Below are positions 42,276-51,606 of a stretch of 64,000 nt of DNA, one piece after another. This DNA is from Candidatus Gastranaerophilales bacterium (GTDB taxonomy: Bacteria > Cyanobacteriota > Vampirovibrionia > Gastranaerophilales > Gastranaerophilaceae). Every line of letters starts with the position of its first letter. The stretch's first letter is position 1. The stretch is from NCBI GenBank assembly GCA_944325605.1, contig CALVAX010000001.1:62001-126000 (forward strand). The letters are read 5' to 3'. Made by a program: the position numbers and the translations under genes. The notes below the pieces were generated by a model. The model was not told where the DNA came from. It made no database searches and saw only the letters and a list, made by a program, of their open reading frames with translations.

Positions 42276-43338
42276 CATGAAAATTAATTCATCAGAAAAA
42301 TCTTATCCGATAATAATTAAGAACAACGATATTCCGGAACTTTACGGGGAAATTCTTGACATAACCGGCAAAAACAAATGCCTCGCCGTCATCAGCCAGA
42401 AAGTTTTTCGACTTTACGGCAACTTTCTAAACCTTCCAAAAGACAAAATTTTCATCCTCAAAGACGGCGAAAAAGAAAAAAACTTCAAAACTTACCAGAA
42501 AATTCTTGAAAAAGCCCTGAAATTAAAACTGACCCGCAATGATTTTATAATTGCGGTAGGAGGCGGAGTTTGCGGGGATATCGCTGGATTTGCCGCCGCT
42601 ACTTACATGAGAGGAATTCATCTTATACAGGTTCCGACAACCTTACTTGCCTGCGTTGACAGTTCGGTCGGAGGCAAAACCGGTATTGATACAACTTACG
42701 GCAAAAATCTTGTAGGAAGTTTCTACCAGCCTGACGCTGTTTTAATCAACACCAACTTTCTGAAAACCCTTGACGACAGACAATTCAAAACAGGACTCGG
42801 TGAAGTTATTAAATATGCTTTTATTGAAAAATCCTGCAAGTGCGATGAGGATTTCAACTTAATCAATTTCCTTACAATCAATTCCGATAAAATCATTAAC
42901 CGGGACACTAAAACATTAGAAGATCTTATTAAATTTTGTGTTTCCCTTAAAATTTCAGTCGTAGAAAAAGACGAAAAAGAAGGTAATTTACGAAAAATTC
43001 TCAACTTCGGCCACACATACGCTCACGCAATAGAAAAGCTTACACATTACAAAAAATATACTCACGGTGAAGCTGTCGTAAAAGGGATTGAATTTGTTTT
43101 CCAAATGGCTTATAAAATGGGTATTATTCTTGAAAGCTACAAGTTTGTGGCTGATGACCTCATAAAAAAATACAAATTCAAAGCAATTCCGGATTTTAAC
43201 ATAAACAAAGTTATATCCGCAATGAAACTTGATAAAAAAGCACAATCCGACGGAATTGTATTTATTCTTCCCTCAGATTGCGCATCGGTCAAAGAATACA
43301 AAATGGTTGATAACGAAATTTTAAAATATTCCGGCTGA
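42262..43338 (+). CDS. aroB: 3-dehydroquinate synthase
   Basis: This 358-residue NAD- and metal-dependent enzyme closes the shikimate ring from DAHP. Signatures: LKDGEKEKNFKTYQKILE, IAVGGGVCGDIAGFAAATYMRG, PTTLLACVDSSVGGKTGID, and metal-ligand His residues in LNFGHTYAHAIE and YTHGEAVVKGI. The length is normal. GGGAG lies before the ATG inside the end of aroK. With aroK and aroC it gives three of seven shikimate steps in this region. Confidence 0.96.
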   Translation: MQTLNMKINSSEKSYPIIIKNNDIPELYGEILDITGKNKCLAVISQKVFRLYGNFLNLPKDKIFILKDGEKEKNFKTYQKILEKALKLKLTRNDFIIAVGGGVCGDIAGFAAATYMRGIHLIQVPTTLLACVDSSVGGKTGIDTTYGKNLVGSFYQPDAVLINTNFLKTLDDRQFKTGLGEVIKYAFIEKSCKCDEDFNLINFLTINSDKIINRDTKTLEDLIKFCVSLKISVVEKDEKEGNLRKILNFGHTYAHAIEKLTHYKKYTHGEAVVKGIEFVFQMAYKMGIILESYKFVADDLIKKYKFKAIPDFNINKVISAMKLDKKAQSDGIVFILPSDCASVKEYKMVDNEILKYSG

Positions 43339-43506
43339 AACTGTTTTTTAGCGCAAGTTATGATATAATAAATATGTACTTGAAAGGTCATTATCCTGAA
43401 CAATTCTCAAAACCATGCAACAAATTTCGGGAAAAAACATCTTAATAAATACAGGTTGTGCAACAGGTAATGAAATTGAGAGTAATTTGGAGGAAAAAGT
43501 TAAAGA

Positions 43507-44727
43507 ATGAGAAACATTATGAAAAAAAGCTTTATATTTATGGGTCTTTTTGTAATCCTTTTCGGCTGGATTATAAGGGATAACGTATTTGCATACACGC
43601 CTGTTGAACTGTATGACAACGTGTGGCGTTTGATTAATACCAAATACGTAGACCAGACCAACAATGCCCAGAACTGGAACAAATGGCGCCATAAATATGA
43701 CAGATACATCCGCACAAATGAGGATGCTTATGTTGCCATAAACACTATGGTCGCAAGCTTAAATGATCCTTATACAAAATTTTTAGACCCGAAAGAATTT
43801 GCAGAAGAAACAAGTTCAATCAAAGGTTCCCTGAAAGGCATCGGTATTCAAATCGGGGTTAAAGACGGCAAGTTAATGGTAATTGCGCCGATTGAAGATA
43901 CTCCGGCTGAAAAAGCAGGCTTAAAAGCTGACGACGAAATCCTTGAAATCGACGGAGTTTCCACAAAAGGAATTACGGTCGACAAAGCCGCCGACAAAAT
44001 CCGCGGCAAAGAAGGCACTCAGGTAACTCTGCTTATCAAACGCAAAGACACCGAACCAAAATCATACACAATTACCCGTGCGGAAATTGAAGTAAAATCA
44101 ATTTCACAAAAAACTCCGCTTGAAATGAAAGTTCCGGATGATATTTCATACATCAGACTGAGTTCTTTCATCAGCCGTAACGCAGCGGCAGAATTCAAAG
44201 CAATTCTTGACCAGAGCCAGAATAAAAAAGGCTTTATCATCGACCTTCGTTCAAATCCAGGCGGACTTCTTTCAAACGCAATTTATATTTCAGATATGTT
44301 CCTTGACGGCGGCACAATAGTTTCTACAGTAGACCGCGACGGCTACAAAGAAACCTCCCGTGCAACCAGAGGAGTTCTTACAACAAAACCGGTTGTTGTA
44401 CTTATCAACAAAGGTTCGGCATCCGCAAGCGAAATCTTCTCCGGCGCAATGAAGGACAACCGCAGAGCCGTAATCATCGGTGAACAATCTTTCGGCAAAG
44501 GCCTTGTTCAGGAGATTAACAAGCTTCCGTATGAGGCAGGTATCAACATCACAATCCAAAAATACCTCACTCCGAACGGAACAGATATCAACAAAAAAGG
44601 CATAACTCCTGACATCGTCGTAGAACTGAAAGAAGAAGATATTAAAAACAAAAACGATGTTCAGCTTAAAAAAGCAATCGAAGTGTTGAACCAGATGACA
44701 TTAGGCCACGATCTGGCAATCCAATAA
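43507..44727 (+). CDS. ctpA: Carboxy-terminal processing protease (S41 family)
   Basis: This 406-residue exported serine protease has an uncleaved anchor or signal (KSFIFMGLFVILFGWIIRDN), then a PDZ domain (SLKGIGIQIGVKDGKLMVIA, TPAEKAGLKADDEILEIDGV). The S41 catalytic core holds Ser in NKGSASASEIFSGAMKDN and Lys in GEQSFGKGLVQ. It trims or degrades periplasmic proteins from their C-termini. The ribosome site GGAGG is 13 nt before the first ATG; MKKSF at 43519 is a possible alternate start. Confidence 0.94.
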   Translation: MRNIMKKSFIFMGLFVILFGWIIRDNVFAYTPVELYDNVWRLINTKYVDQTNNAQNWNKWRHKYDRYIRTNEDAYVAINTMVASLNDPYTKFLDPKEFAEETSSIKGSLKGIGIQIGVKDGKLMVIAPIEDTPAEKAGLKADDEILEIDGVSTKGITVDKAADKIRGKEGTQVTLLIKRKDTEPKSYTITRAEIEVKSISQKTPLEMKVPDDISYIRLSSFISRNAAAEFKAILDQSQNKKGFIIDLRSNPGGLLSNAIYISDMFLDGGTIVSTVDRDGYKETSRATRGVLTTKPVVVLINKGSASASEIFSGAMKDNRRAVIIGEQSFGKGLVQEINKLPYEAGINITIQKYLTPNGTDINKKGITPDIVVELKEEDIKNKNDVQLKKAIEVLNQMTLGHDLAIQ

Positions 44728-44759
44728 AAAATCAAATCTAAATTTGTAATATTTATTAA

Positions 44760-44788
44760 AAACCGGACGGGGAAACACTGTCCGGTTT
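44760..44788 (+). terminator. Terminator-like hairpin after ctpA
   Basis: AAACCGGAC (44760-44768) pairs with GTCCGGTTT (44780-44788), followed by CTGTCTG; the T-tract is weak. Confidence 0.55.
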
Positions 44789-44799
44789 CTGTCTGATTA

Positions 44800-45570
44800 C
44801 CGGACATTTTTCTTGCGGTAAATTATAATTTCCCACAACATACGGACTCATTGCCTTGACCGTTTCGTCCTTTATTCGTAAAAATATTTTGTCCTCCGGA
44901 CGGGGGCACTTTTGGTGGCAAAAGTGCCTCAAAACCAGCCACACGCTTCGTTCGCTAATAATTTGCAAAGGCTTGGCATTTAGGCGGGTAAACTCACTTC
45001 GCTCAAACAATACCCGCCTTTGATATTTGCCTCGCCGGCAATTATTGCTCACTCAGCTATCGTGGCATTTGGTTCAACTACAATATTTTGTCATGCTGAG
45101 TTTGCGGATTTTCGGTAGGGTGAAGCAAAGCGGAACCCGTAAGGTGCGGGTCGGACGTTACTCCGCCCGCACCCCGAATAATCCAAGATAGTTTCAGACA
45201 CCCAACGTCATCCTGAGGCGCACGAGCAGAGGGTGAAAGGCGTTAGCCGTACCCGTTTACTGCGAGTGCGAAAAGCCGAAGGATCTTCTGGAAACGCAAG
45301 AAGATTCTTCGGTCGTTTCACTCCCTCAGAATGACATGACGGACAAAATGGGGCGATTTCTTATCGCCTTTTTCTGAAACAAACCCTTCAACCTTTCACC
45401 CATTCCACTATTCAACTCTCCTCACGCTTCACTTTATCGTTCGCCCTAGCGCCTTAGCACCTTAGTATCTTTTTCTGAAACAAACCCTTCAACTGTTCAA
45501 CCATTCACCCGTTCAACATTTCAACTTTCTTCACCCTTCACCCTTCACTCCTCACTCTTCACACAATTAA
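44800..45570. repeat. Gene-free repeat graveyard
   Basis: No credible gene lies in this 800-nt stretch. It holds GGCACTTTTG-GTGG-CAAAAGTGCC (near 44907-44930) and a long copy of the TCATTCTGAG-type repeat (45080-45360) with GGCGGGTA-rich inserts. A 25-bp direct repeat is at 45368-45392 and 45469-45493, and a pyrimidine-rich tract of TTCACCC/TTCAAC units runs to about 45565. Short ORFs here are by-products of the repeats. Confidence 0.6.
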
Positions 45571-45578
45571 CACAAAAA

Positions 45579-45604
45579 CGCCGTTTTCTTAATTGAAAAC
45601 GGCG
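45579..45604 (-). terminator. Terminator of the gene at 45627
   Basis: CGCCGTTTTC (45579-45588) and GAAAACGGCG (45595-45604) form a hairpin that on the minus strand is followed by TTTTTGTG. Confidence 0.75.
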
Positions 45605-45626
45605 CCGTTTATCTTTTTCATACTAA

Positions 45627-45980
45627 CTAAACAAGATTGTCATTCTTTTTGTTAAACATACTCTTCTTGCCAAAGAATCCGCCAAAAAATCCGGTGATAT
45701 TAAAATCTTCATCAAGTTTGGTTTCAGCAAGCTCTGTCTGGCTGTTAGCAAGCTGCATTTTACCTTCATCCTCATAAATAATACCGTTTTTTTCAACGCT
45801 GACAAGTTTTACCTGTTCATCAACCGGCACAAATTTTGTATCTTTAACAAAGATACTTGCTTTTCTTTCGATTGCTGCAAAATCGATATCTGCCAGAGCA
45901 AACTCGGGCAAATCTGTTGACATATCCGCAGGTTTTGCACCTGGAATATTTTTTGAGTTATCGATGGGGTCAAACGACAT
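45627..45980 (-). CDS. Small acidic protein, unknown function
   Basis: This 117-residue soluble protein, MSFDPIDNSKNIPGAKPADM with VDEQVKLVSVEKNGIIYEDE in the middle, ends GGFFGKKSMFNKKNDNLV, a Gly/Phe-rich and basic tail. No signal peptide or known domain. Ribosome site AGGAAGGA precedes the ATG and a clear terminator follows. Confidence 0.6.
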   Translation of the reverse strand: MSFDPIDNSKNIPGAKPADMSTDLPEFALADIDFAAIERKASIFVKDTKFVPVDEQVKLVSVEKNGIIYEDEGKMQLANSQTELAETKLDEDFNITGFFGGFFGKKSMFNKKNDNLV

Positions 45981-46211
45981 TTCAAAAATCCTTCCTGATA
46001 CTATATACTTACTATCTTATATACCCAATTACGGCAGGTTTTACATTAAACTTAAATTTAATTTCCAACTTTTTTAATTCTAAAAGTCTAAAACCTTTGT
46101 GCCATAAGGGTATAAGTATTATAACACGGATGTAAACTTTTGTAAAGCAGATGCAAAAAATTGCTCTTGCTCCTGTTCATGCTATTATTTAATTACAAAC
46201 GGGGAGAAAAT

Positions 46212-48569
46212 ATGCATAAAGAGTGGATAATAAAAGACTGTGACACAACCTGCACTTCATTAATCGGCAGACTGCTTGCAACACGCGGAATTACGAACGA
46301 AAAAGATGCTGAAGAATTTTTAAATCCACTTCAAACAAAGCTTTCTGACCCTTATGTATTCACGGATATGCAAAAAGCTGTTGACAGATTAGCAGCAGCG
46401 ATTGAAAATCAGGAAAAAATCGTTATCTGGGGCGACTTTGACGCAGACGGAGTTACATCAACTTCGCTTTTATACAGAACACTTTCACACCTCGGCGCAG
46501 ACGTGAATTATTTTATCCCTGACAGAGAAAAACAGGGGCACGGACTTGACACAAAAGCGCTGGTCAAACTGATGACAACAGTTAAGCCTAAAGTCATTAT
46601 TACGGTCGACTGCGGGATAAGCGATGTTGAGGCGGTAAATTTTATAAACAGCTTCAAGATAGACATAATCATTACAGACCACCACGAAGCGCCTGAGGAA
46701 CTCCCGAAAGCTTATGCGATAATAAATCCAAAAGCGCCAAATGCATTAAATGAAAATCTTTCCGCAAAAGAAATTGAAAGTCTGACATCTCTTGCAGGTG
46801 TCGGGGTTGCGTTTAAAGTTTCGCAGGCGCTGCTGAACAGATTTGAAAAATCAGAATTTATAATGGATATTCTTCCCTACGCAGCAGTCGGAACGGTTGC
46901 AGACATTGTGCCGCTCATCGGAGAAAACAGGCATATTGTTCTTAAAGGCCTTGATTTGATTTCTAAAGGCAGACATCAGGGGCTTAAGAGGCTTCTTGAA
47001 AGTGCAGGCTATAATCCGGCAAACGGGGTGACATCAGAACAGATAGCCTTCGGGGTTGCGCCGAGAATTAACGCATCCGGACGGCTTGATACTGTCGAGG
47101 CGGCACTTAAGGTTATGCTCTCCGACAATCCGCAGGAAATCGAGATGGCCGTAATCAGCCTTAACGAATTCAACAAAATCCGCCAGACCCTCTGTCAGGA
47201 AACCTTTATGCAGGCAGACGAAATGGTTAAAAGAGAAGGGAACAAGAACCCTGCGATTATTCTGTTTAATCCGGAGTGGAAAGTCGGAATTATCGGGATT
47301 GTCGCCTCAAAACTTGTTGAAAAGTATTACAAACCCGCGTTTTTGATGACGTATTACGAAGAAGCAAAACAAATTCGCTGCTCTGCAAGAAGTATTGAAG
47401 GGGTTCACCTTTATGATGCCATAAATTCAATCGGAGATATTCTTGACGGTTTCGGCGGGCACGCAATGGCTGCAGGACTTTCATTTTCGCCAGAAAAAAC
47501 CCCGTTTAAACTTGTTAAAGAAAATCTCAACCGCATAATTAGAGAAATGACCAGCGGAAAAAATCTTAAACCGTTTATTAATATAGATTTAGAGGTTACG
47601 CCCGACGACATTACGGTGGATCTGGTCGAAGAAATTTCAAAGCTAGAACCTTTCGGCGCATCAAACCCGAGTCCGATTTTTGCTATGAGAAATCTCTGCG
47701 TGAAAGAAAAACGGCTTATGGGTGAAAACAAAGACCACCTGAGGCTTACTATACTTTCCGGAAACAGAGAACTCAATTGCATACGCTGGAGCGAGGGAGA
47801 TATTTCGCTTGCAAAAGGCGACCCGCTTGATGTGGCTTTTCATCCGCAGATTAACGAATATCAAGGGAATACTACAGTCCAGCTTATTGTTGATGACATC
47901 CATTCTCCTTATTTAAAAGACGAAACAGAAGAACAAGAACAGACAAAGTTCAAAATCTACGACCACCGCAAAAAAACGGATATTCTTCCGCAGGTAAACG
48001 ATTACGTCAAAACCTCAAAGCAGAATATTCTTGTCTTTGCCGAAAGCAAGGCTGTTCGGGACAAGCTTAAACCTTATGAGGCTTTAACTGAAAGGTGCGT
48101 TTCAAGGGAAAATCTTCACCAGTGCGATGCGGTTATGTTTTTTGATTATCCGGCAGACAGGGAAACTCTTGAAAAAATTATGTCTGAAACATCTCCAAGA
48201 TGCGTTCATTTGATGAATTACGAAATCAAATACTTTGACGATCAGGAATTCTTAAAGACGTTTGCGGGTATGCTGAAATTTGCCTCAAACAACACGGGCG
48301 GCAGGGTTGAACTTCTCCGCTGCGCAAGCCATCTTGGCAAGTCAGTTAAGCTTATTGAAATGATGTTTGATTTGTTTGCAGAGGCGGGATTTATTGAAAT
48401 TCTTGAGAAAGCCAACGATCACTATACTATTAAATTTAACGGAATTACAAATCCTGACAGCATTTTGCATAATTCCAAATTTGCACTTGTAATGGATATG
48501 GCAGAGGAATGTTCACTGTTTCAAAAGTCGCTTCTGGAAGATGATGTCGAAGAATTGGCGCTTGTTTAG
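46212..48569 (+). CDS. recJ: Single-stranded-DNA exonuclease RecJ
   Basis: This is a 785-residue DHH-family 5'-3' exonuclease of recombination and mismatch repair. Metal-binding motifs: WGDFDADGVTSTSLLY, HGLD, TVDCGISDVE and IITDHHEAPEELP. The DHHA1 domain (GGHAMAAGLSF) and an OB-like RecJ domain follow, with a C-terminal extension of about 220 residues beyond the E. coli length. The start at 46212 has GGGGAG upstream; 51 nt of open frame upstream is ignored. Confidence 0.94.
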   Translation: MHKEWIIKDCDTTCTSLIGRLLATRGITNEKDAEEFLNPLQTKLSDPYVFTDMQKAVDRLAAAIENQEKIVIWGDFDADGVTSTSLLYRTLSHLGADVNYFIPDREKQGHGLDTKALVKLMTTVKPKVIITVDCGISDVEAVNFINSFKIDIIITDHHEAPEELPKAYAIINPKAPNALNENLSAKEIESLTSLAGVGVAFKVSQALLNRFEKSEFIMDILPYAAVGTVADIVPLIGENRHIVLKGLDLISKGRHQGLKRLLESAGYNPANGVTSEQIAFGVAPRINASGRLDTVEAALKVMLSDNPQEIEMAVISLNEFNKIRQTLCQETFMQADEMVKREGNKNPAIILFNPEWKVGIIGIVASKLVEKYYKPAFLMTYYEEAKQIRCSARSIEGVHLYDAINSIGDILDGFGGHAMAAGLSFSPEKTPFKLVKENLNRIIREMTSGKNLKPFINIDLEVTPDDITVDLVEEISKLEPFGASNPSPIFAMRNLCVKEKRLMGENKDHLRLTILSGNRELNCIRWSEGDISLAKGDPLDVAFHPQINEYQGNTTVQLIVDDIHSPYLKDETEEQEQTKFKIYDHRKKTDILPQVNDYVKTSKQNILVFAESKAVRDKLKPYEALTERCVSRENLHQCDAVMFFDYPADRETLEKIMSETSPRCVHLMNYEIKYFDDQEFLKTFAGMLKFASNNTGGRVELLRCASHLGKSVKLIEMMFDLFAEAGFIEILEKANDHYTIKFNGITNPDSILHNSKFALVMDMAEECSLFQKSLLEDDVEELALV

Positions 48570-48829
48570 CCATCCTGAACTTTAACAGCAGTTTTTAACG
48601 GTGTATTTTGGCGTGTCATGCGTCCGCCAAGGATTATGCCGGTATGGATGAAAGCAAGTGCGCCTGCAAGATATCCGAGGTATTTATGTGATTTAACTTT
48701 CTTGTTAGCCGCACTCACCACGCTCAATGTTCCAAGCCCCAATGCCCCGTAACCTGTAACCGAAACAGGATTCATCTTTATTTTTGGTTTTGTACCGGCA
48801 TTATTTATGCCTACCCGCTGAACAGACAT
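48566..48829 (-). CDS. Small membrane protein, unknown function
   Basis: This 87-residue protein has a basic N-terminus (MSVQRVGINNAGTKPKIKMN) and two hydrophobic helices (VTGYGALGLGTLSVVSAA; YLGYLAGALAFIHTGIILGG). Ribosome site AGGAGG. It lies 12 nt downstream of the pit gene on the same strand and overlaps the end of recJ by 4 nt. A link to phosphate uptake is possible only by position. Confidence 0.6.
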   Translation of the reverse strand: MSVQRVGINNAGTKPKIKMNPVSVTGYGALGLGTLSVVSAANKKVKSHKYLGYLAGALAFIHTGIILGGRMTRQNTPLKTAVKVQDG

Positions 48830-48841
48830 TTTTCCTCCTGT

Positions 48842-49858
48842 TTAGAAAATTTTATAAATCAGATAATAAATTGCCGCTGACAATATCATACACGCTGGAA
48901 TTGTCAAAACCCACGCAGTTACAATATTTCCGACGATTTTCCACTTAACCGCATGCGCATGCAGGGTTGAACCCACACCCATAATTGCAGTTGAAATAAC
49001 ATGCGTTGTGCTGAGAGGAATACCAAAGTGTGAAGCGGTTAAAATCAACCCTGCAGCCGAAGTTTCAGCCGCAAAACCATGGATTGGTTTAAGTTTAATA
49101 ATCTTATGCCCCATAGTTTTGATGATTTTCCAGCCGCCGTTCATTGTACCGGCCGCCATAGTCAAAGCACAGGCAATTATTACGTAAATCGGAATTTCAA
49201 AATCACCTGAAGGACTTTTGTGGAGAACTCCGCCGGCCATTAATGCAAGAGTAATTATACCCATTGTCTTTTGTGCATCGTTTGAACCGTGGCTCAATGC
49301 CATCAAACCTGATGACAAAAGCTGAAGTTTTCTGAATTTTTTATTAACAGTATCAGGGTGCGCTCTTGTAATAAGAATTACCCATGCAAGAAGCAGCATC
49401 AGCATAAAACCGGCGCAAAATCCTAAAACAGGAGAGGTAAACATCGGGATAATTACTTTATCCATCAAAGTTTTGATATGCACCGCACTCACCCCTGCTT
49501 TAACGATTGTCGCTCCCAGAAGTCCGCCTATCAGTGCGTGTGAAGAACTTGACGGAAGCCCGAGCCACCAGGTAAACAAATTCCACAAAACAGCCGCAAA
49601 AAGTGCACAAAAAATTACGGTTAATGTAACCATTTCTCCGTTTACAATTCCGGCTCCGATTGTCTTTGCAACGTGCGTGCCTGTCAAAGCTCCGACAAAT
49701 TCAAGGCTTGCGCCGAACAACACCGCCTGCTTTGGCGATAATACTTTTGTTGAAACTACCGTTGCAATCGCATTTGCACAGTCATGAAAACCGTTTATAA
49801 ATTCAAAAGCCAGTGCCGCAAGTATTACCGCTATTAAAATCAAAATCGTTATTGACAT
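48842..49858 (-). CDS. pit: Low-affinity inorganic phosphate transporter (Pit)
   Basis: This 338-residue inner-membrane symporter has ten or so helices and the family's duplicated motif: FINGFHDCANAIATVVSTKV near residue 25 and ALSHGSNDAQKTMGIITLAL near 190. Serine-rich loops LGLPSSSSHALIG and GIPLSTTHVIS are also present. It imports phosphate as a metal-phosphate complex driven by the proton gradient. It follows the DUF47 gene by 7 nt, a known partner arrangement. Confidence 0.95.
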   Translation of the reverse strand: MSITILILIAVILAALAFEFINGFHDCANAIATVVSTKVLSPKQAVLFGASLEFVGALTGTHVAKTIGAGIVNGEMVTLTVIFCALFAAVLWNLFTWWLGLPSSSSHALIGGLLGATIVKAGVSAVHIKTLMDKVIIPMFTSPVLGFCAGFMLMLLLAWVILITRAHPDTVNKKFRKLQLLSSGLMALSHGSNDAQKTMGIITLALMAGGVLHKSPSGDFEIPIYVIIACALTMAAGTMNGGWKIIKTMGHKIIKLKPIHGFAAETSAAGLILTASHFGIPLSTTHVISTAIMGVGSTLHAHAVKWKIVGNIVTAWVLTIPACMILSAAIYYLIYKIF

Positions 49859-49865
49859 AATTTTC

Positions 49866-50507
49866 CTATGACTGCTTCAAAACTACGTTCAAAATTGTAT
49901 CTGTAACATAAAAACACGCATCAAAGGCATTTTCTATTTCTTTATAAATATCCCTTAGTTTAATAACCTCAAGAGCCTCATATCTGCCTGAGAAAAGGTT
50001 TCTCATCGCACGTCTGTGAATTTCATCACCCTGAGATTCAATTTCTTTCATTTCTATATTCAGCTTGGTTATCTTTTCAACATCGGATACTTTTTTGAAC
50101 TTTTTGATAATCTCACCGAGCTTTTCTGTCGCCTGAACCAGAGTTAAAGCCTGTTCTTTCATTTCTTCGGTGTAAGTGTTTAATCTGTACACTTCAAGAT
50201 TTAAACAGGCTTTTGCAATTTTTTTATTAATTTTGTTCAGCTGAACGGCAATAATCTGGATATCTTCTCTTTCAATAGGGGTTATAAAGCTTTTATTCAA
50301 CTGCTTTAAAATCGCTCTGTACGAAAGTTTGCCTTTCTTTTTGTATTTCAAAGCTTTTTCTTTATATTCATCCGTCAAGCTGTTATGCATAATTTCATCA
50401 TACAGCCTTGCTGTTTTCTGGCAAATTTCCGCACTGTCCTGAAAGTATGTAAAAAACATCTTGTCCTCAGGCGGAAGAATATATGACATTAAATTAAATT
50501 TTGGCAT
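49866..50507 (-). CDS. PhoU-like DUF47 protein, Pit partner
   Basis: This 213-residue helical protein begins MPKFNLMSYILPPEDKMFF and has two three-helix PhoU-like repeats with acidic metal-site patterns (EMKEIESQGDEIHRRAMRNL; LRDIYKEIENAFDACFYVTD). DUF47 proteins are encoded next to pit and control its activity. The start at 50507 has AGGGAG upstream. It is first in the pit operon. Confidence 0.92.
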   Translation of the reverse strand: MPKFNLMSYILPPEDKMFFTYFQDSAEICQKTARLYDEIMHNSLTDEYKEKALKYKKKGKLSYRAILKQLNKSFITPIEREDIQIIAVQLNKINKKIAKACLNLEVYRLNTYTEEMKEQALTLVQATEKLGEIIKKFKKVSDVEKITKLNIEMKEIESQGDEIHRRAMRNLFSGRYEALEVIKLRDIYKEIENAFDACFYVTDTILNVVLKQS

Positions 50508-50604
50508 GTTTTTTCTCCCTATATTCATACAAAGCATACCTTAAGCACACTTTTTTAAAAAGCTTTTTTTACAAATCTTTAATTTTGATATCCGAAAGGC
50601 TGAA

Positions 50605-50934
50605 TTATACTGAAAGAGTGCCGTTTTCCAATGCTTTTTTAAGATCGTCAATATTAATTTTTCTTGCTTTTTCATTCAAAAATTTTTCTATATTCTGTTT
50701 CAAATCAAAAAAGTTAATGCTGCCGATAAAATCTACAAATCTGTCTGCGTGTTCATCTGTCAGAATAAAATATGTTTTCTTTTCTCCGGGTTTTTTGTCC
50801 GAAAACACAAAACTGTCCGGCAAAGCTTCTTCTACAGCTTTTTTAAGGGCTTTTGCTTCTTTATGTTTACATTTGAATTTTGCAAAACCTTCAAAATTTT
50901 GCTTGTCGCACGGGGTATTTACATTTAAAATCAT
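50605..50934 (-). CDS. Small protein, unknown function
   Basis: This 109-residue protein, MILNVNTPCDKQNFEGFAKF with later LTDEHADRFVDFIGSINFF, ends in a charged helix. The start at 50934 has TTGGAG upstream; the frame continues 24 nt higher. Its tandem beta-alpha pattern is seen without a family name. It lies about 100 nt upstream of the DUF47 gene. Confidence 0.55.
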   Translation of the reverse strand: MILNVNTPCDKQNFEGFAKFKCKHKEAKALKKAVEEALPDSFVFSDKKPGEKKTYFILTDEHADRFVDFIGSINFFDLKQNIEKFLNEKARKINIDDLKKALENGTLSV

Positions 50935-51027
50935 TATTTCTCCAATTTTTTTGTACATAAGGGTAAAAAACCGTAAATAATAAATTTTGCGCAGGCTGTA
51001 AATTTTGTTATGTATCTTTACAAAAAC

Positions 51028-51606
51028 TTAAAGCCAATTCGGGTGATATTGTATTGTGATTATATTAGTTGATTTAAGTCTGACATGCCCGCCTTTTATA
51101 AAGTTTGTAAAAGATCCGGTCGGCGGCAAAATCGTTAATGCCCACTTAAGAGGATAGACCAGAAGACTCATATCAAATCCATACTTTTCATAATTACTTG
51201 TCAATTTTGACCACGGAATCCCTTCAATATTAAAATCTCCGAATACAACGCTCGCCGGAATTCCGTTCATTCCGTTTGTAATTATAGTTTCAACCCTTGC
51301 TGTTGCAAGAGTCCCGCGCTTTATGACAACTTCGCCCTTATATTTTACGTCCCGAACCACCCTGAATTTTACTAACTGGCCTTCCTGAAGATATTTTTCG
51401 TTCTTAATATCTTCCAGCACAGACAATCTTATGTCGACAACATCTGTGTCCTCATAATTATAATTTATATGAGTTTCCGGCTTTTGAACATTTTCCGCTG
51501 ACAGTGTTTCTTTTACAAGTTCATCTTCTACAAGCGCAAAAGAGGCATTTGCCCAAAATGCTGTTATTAAAAATGCTTGCAGAAAAAATTTTACAAATTT
51601 ATTCAT
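51028..51606 (-). CDS. Secreted beta-rich protein, unknown function
   Basis: This 192-residue protein has a signal peptide (MNKFVKFFLQAFLITAFWAN, then ASFALVEDE). Its middle part VKFRVVRDVKYKGEVVIKRG reads like a small beta-barrel (a LysM-free, SH3-like pattern), followed by a loop and LLVYPLKWALTILPPTG. Its start overlaps the end of the M48-like gene by 8 nt, so the two are cotranslated and probably work together in the envelope. Confidence 0.65.
   Translation of the reverse strand: MNKFVKFFLQAFLITAFWANASFALVEDELVKETLSAENVQKPETHINYNYEDTDVVDIRLSVLEDIKNEKYLQEGQLVKFRVVRDVKYKGEVVIKRGTLATARVETIITNGMNGIPASVVFGDFNIEGIPWSKLTSNYEKYGFDMSLLVYPLKWALTILPPTGSFTNFIKGGHVRLKSTNIITIQYHPNWL

Noticed and set aside
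44756-45052. Open frame of 98 codons in the spacer after ctpA
   Set aside because: It lies in dispersed palindromic repeats; amino-acid content (many Arg, Cys, Ser) looks like translated repeat DNA.
45400-45565. Minisatellite or CRISPR array in the TTCACCC/TTCAAC tract
   Set aside because: Units are irregular pyrimidine-rich words without fixed repeat and spacer lengths.
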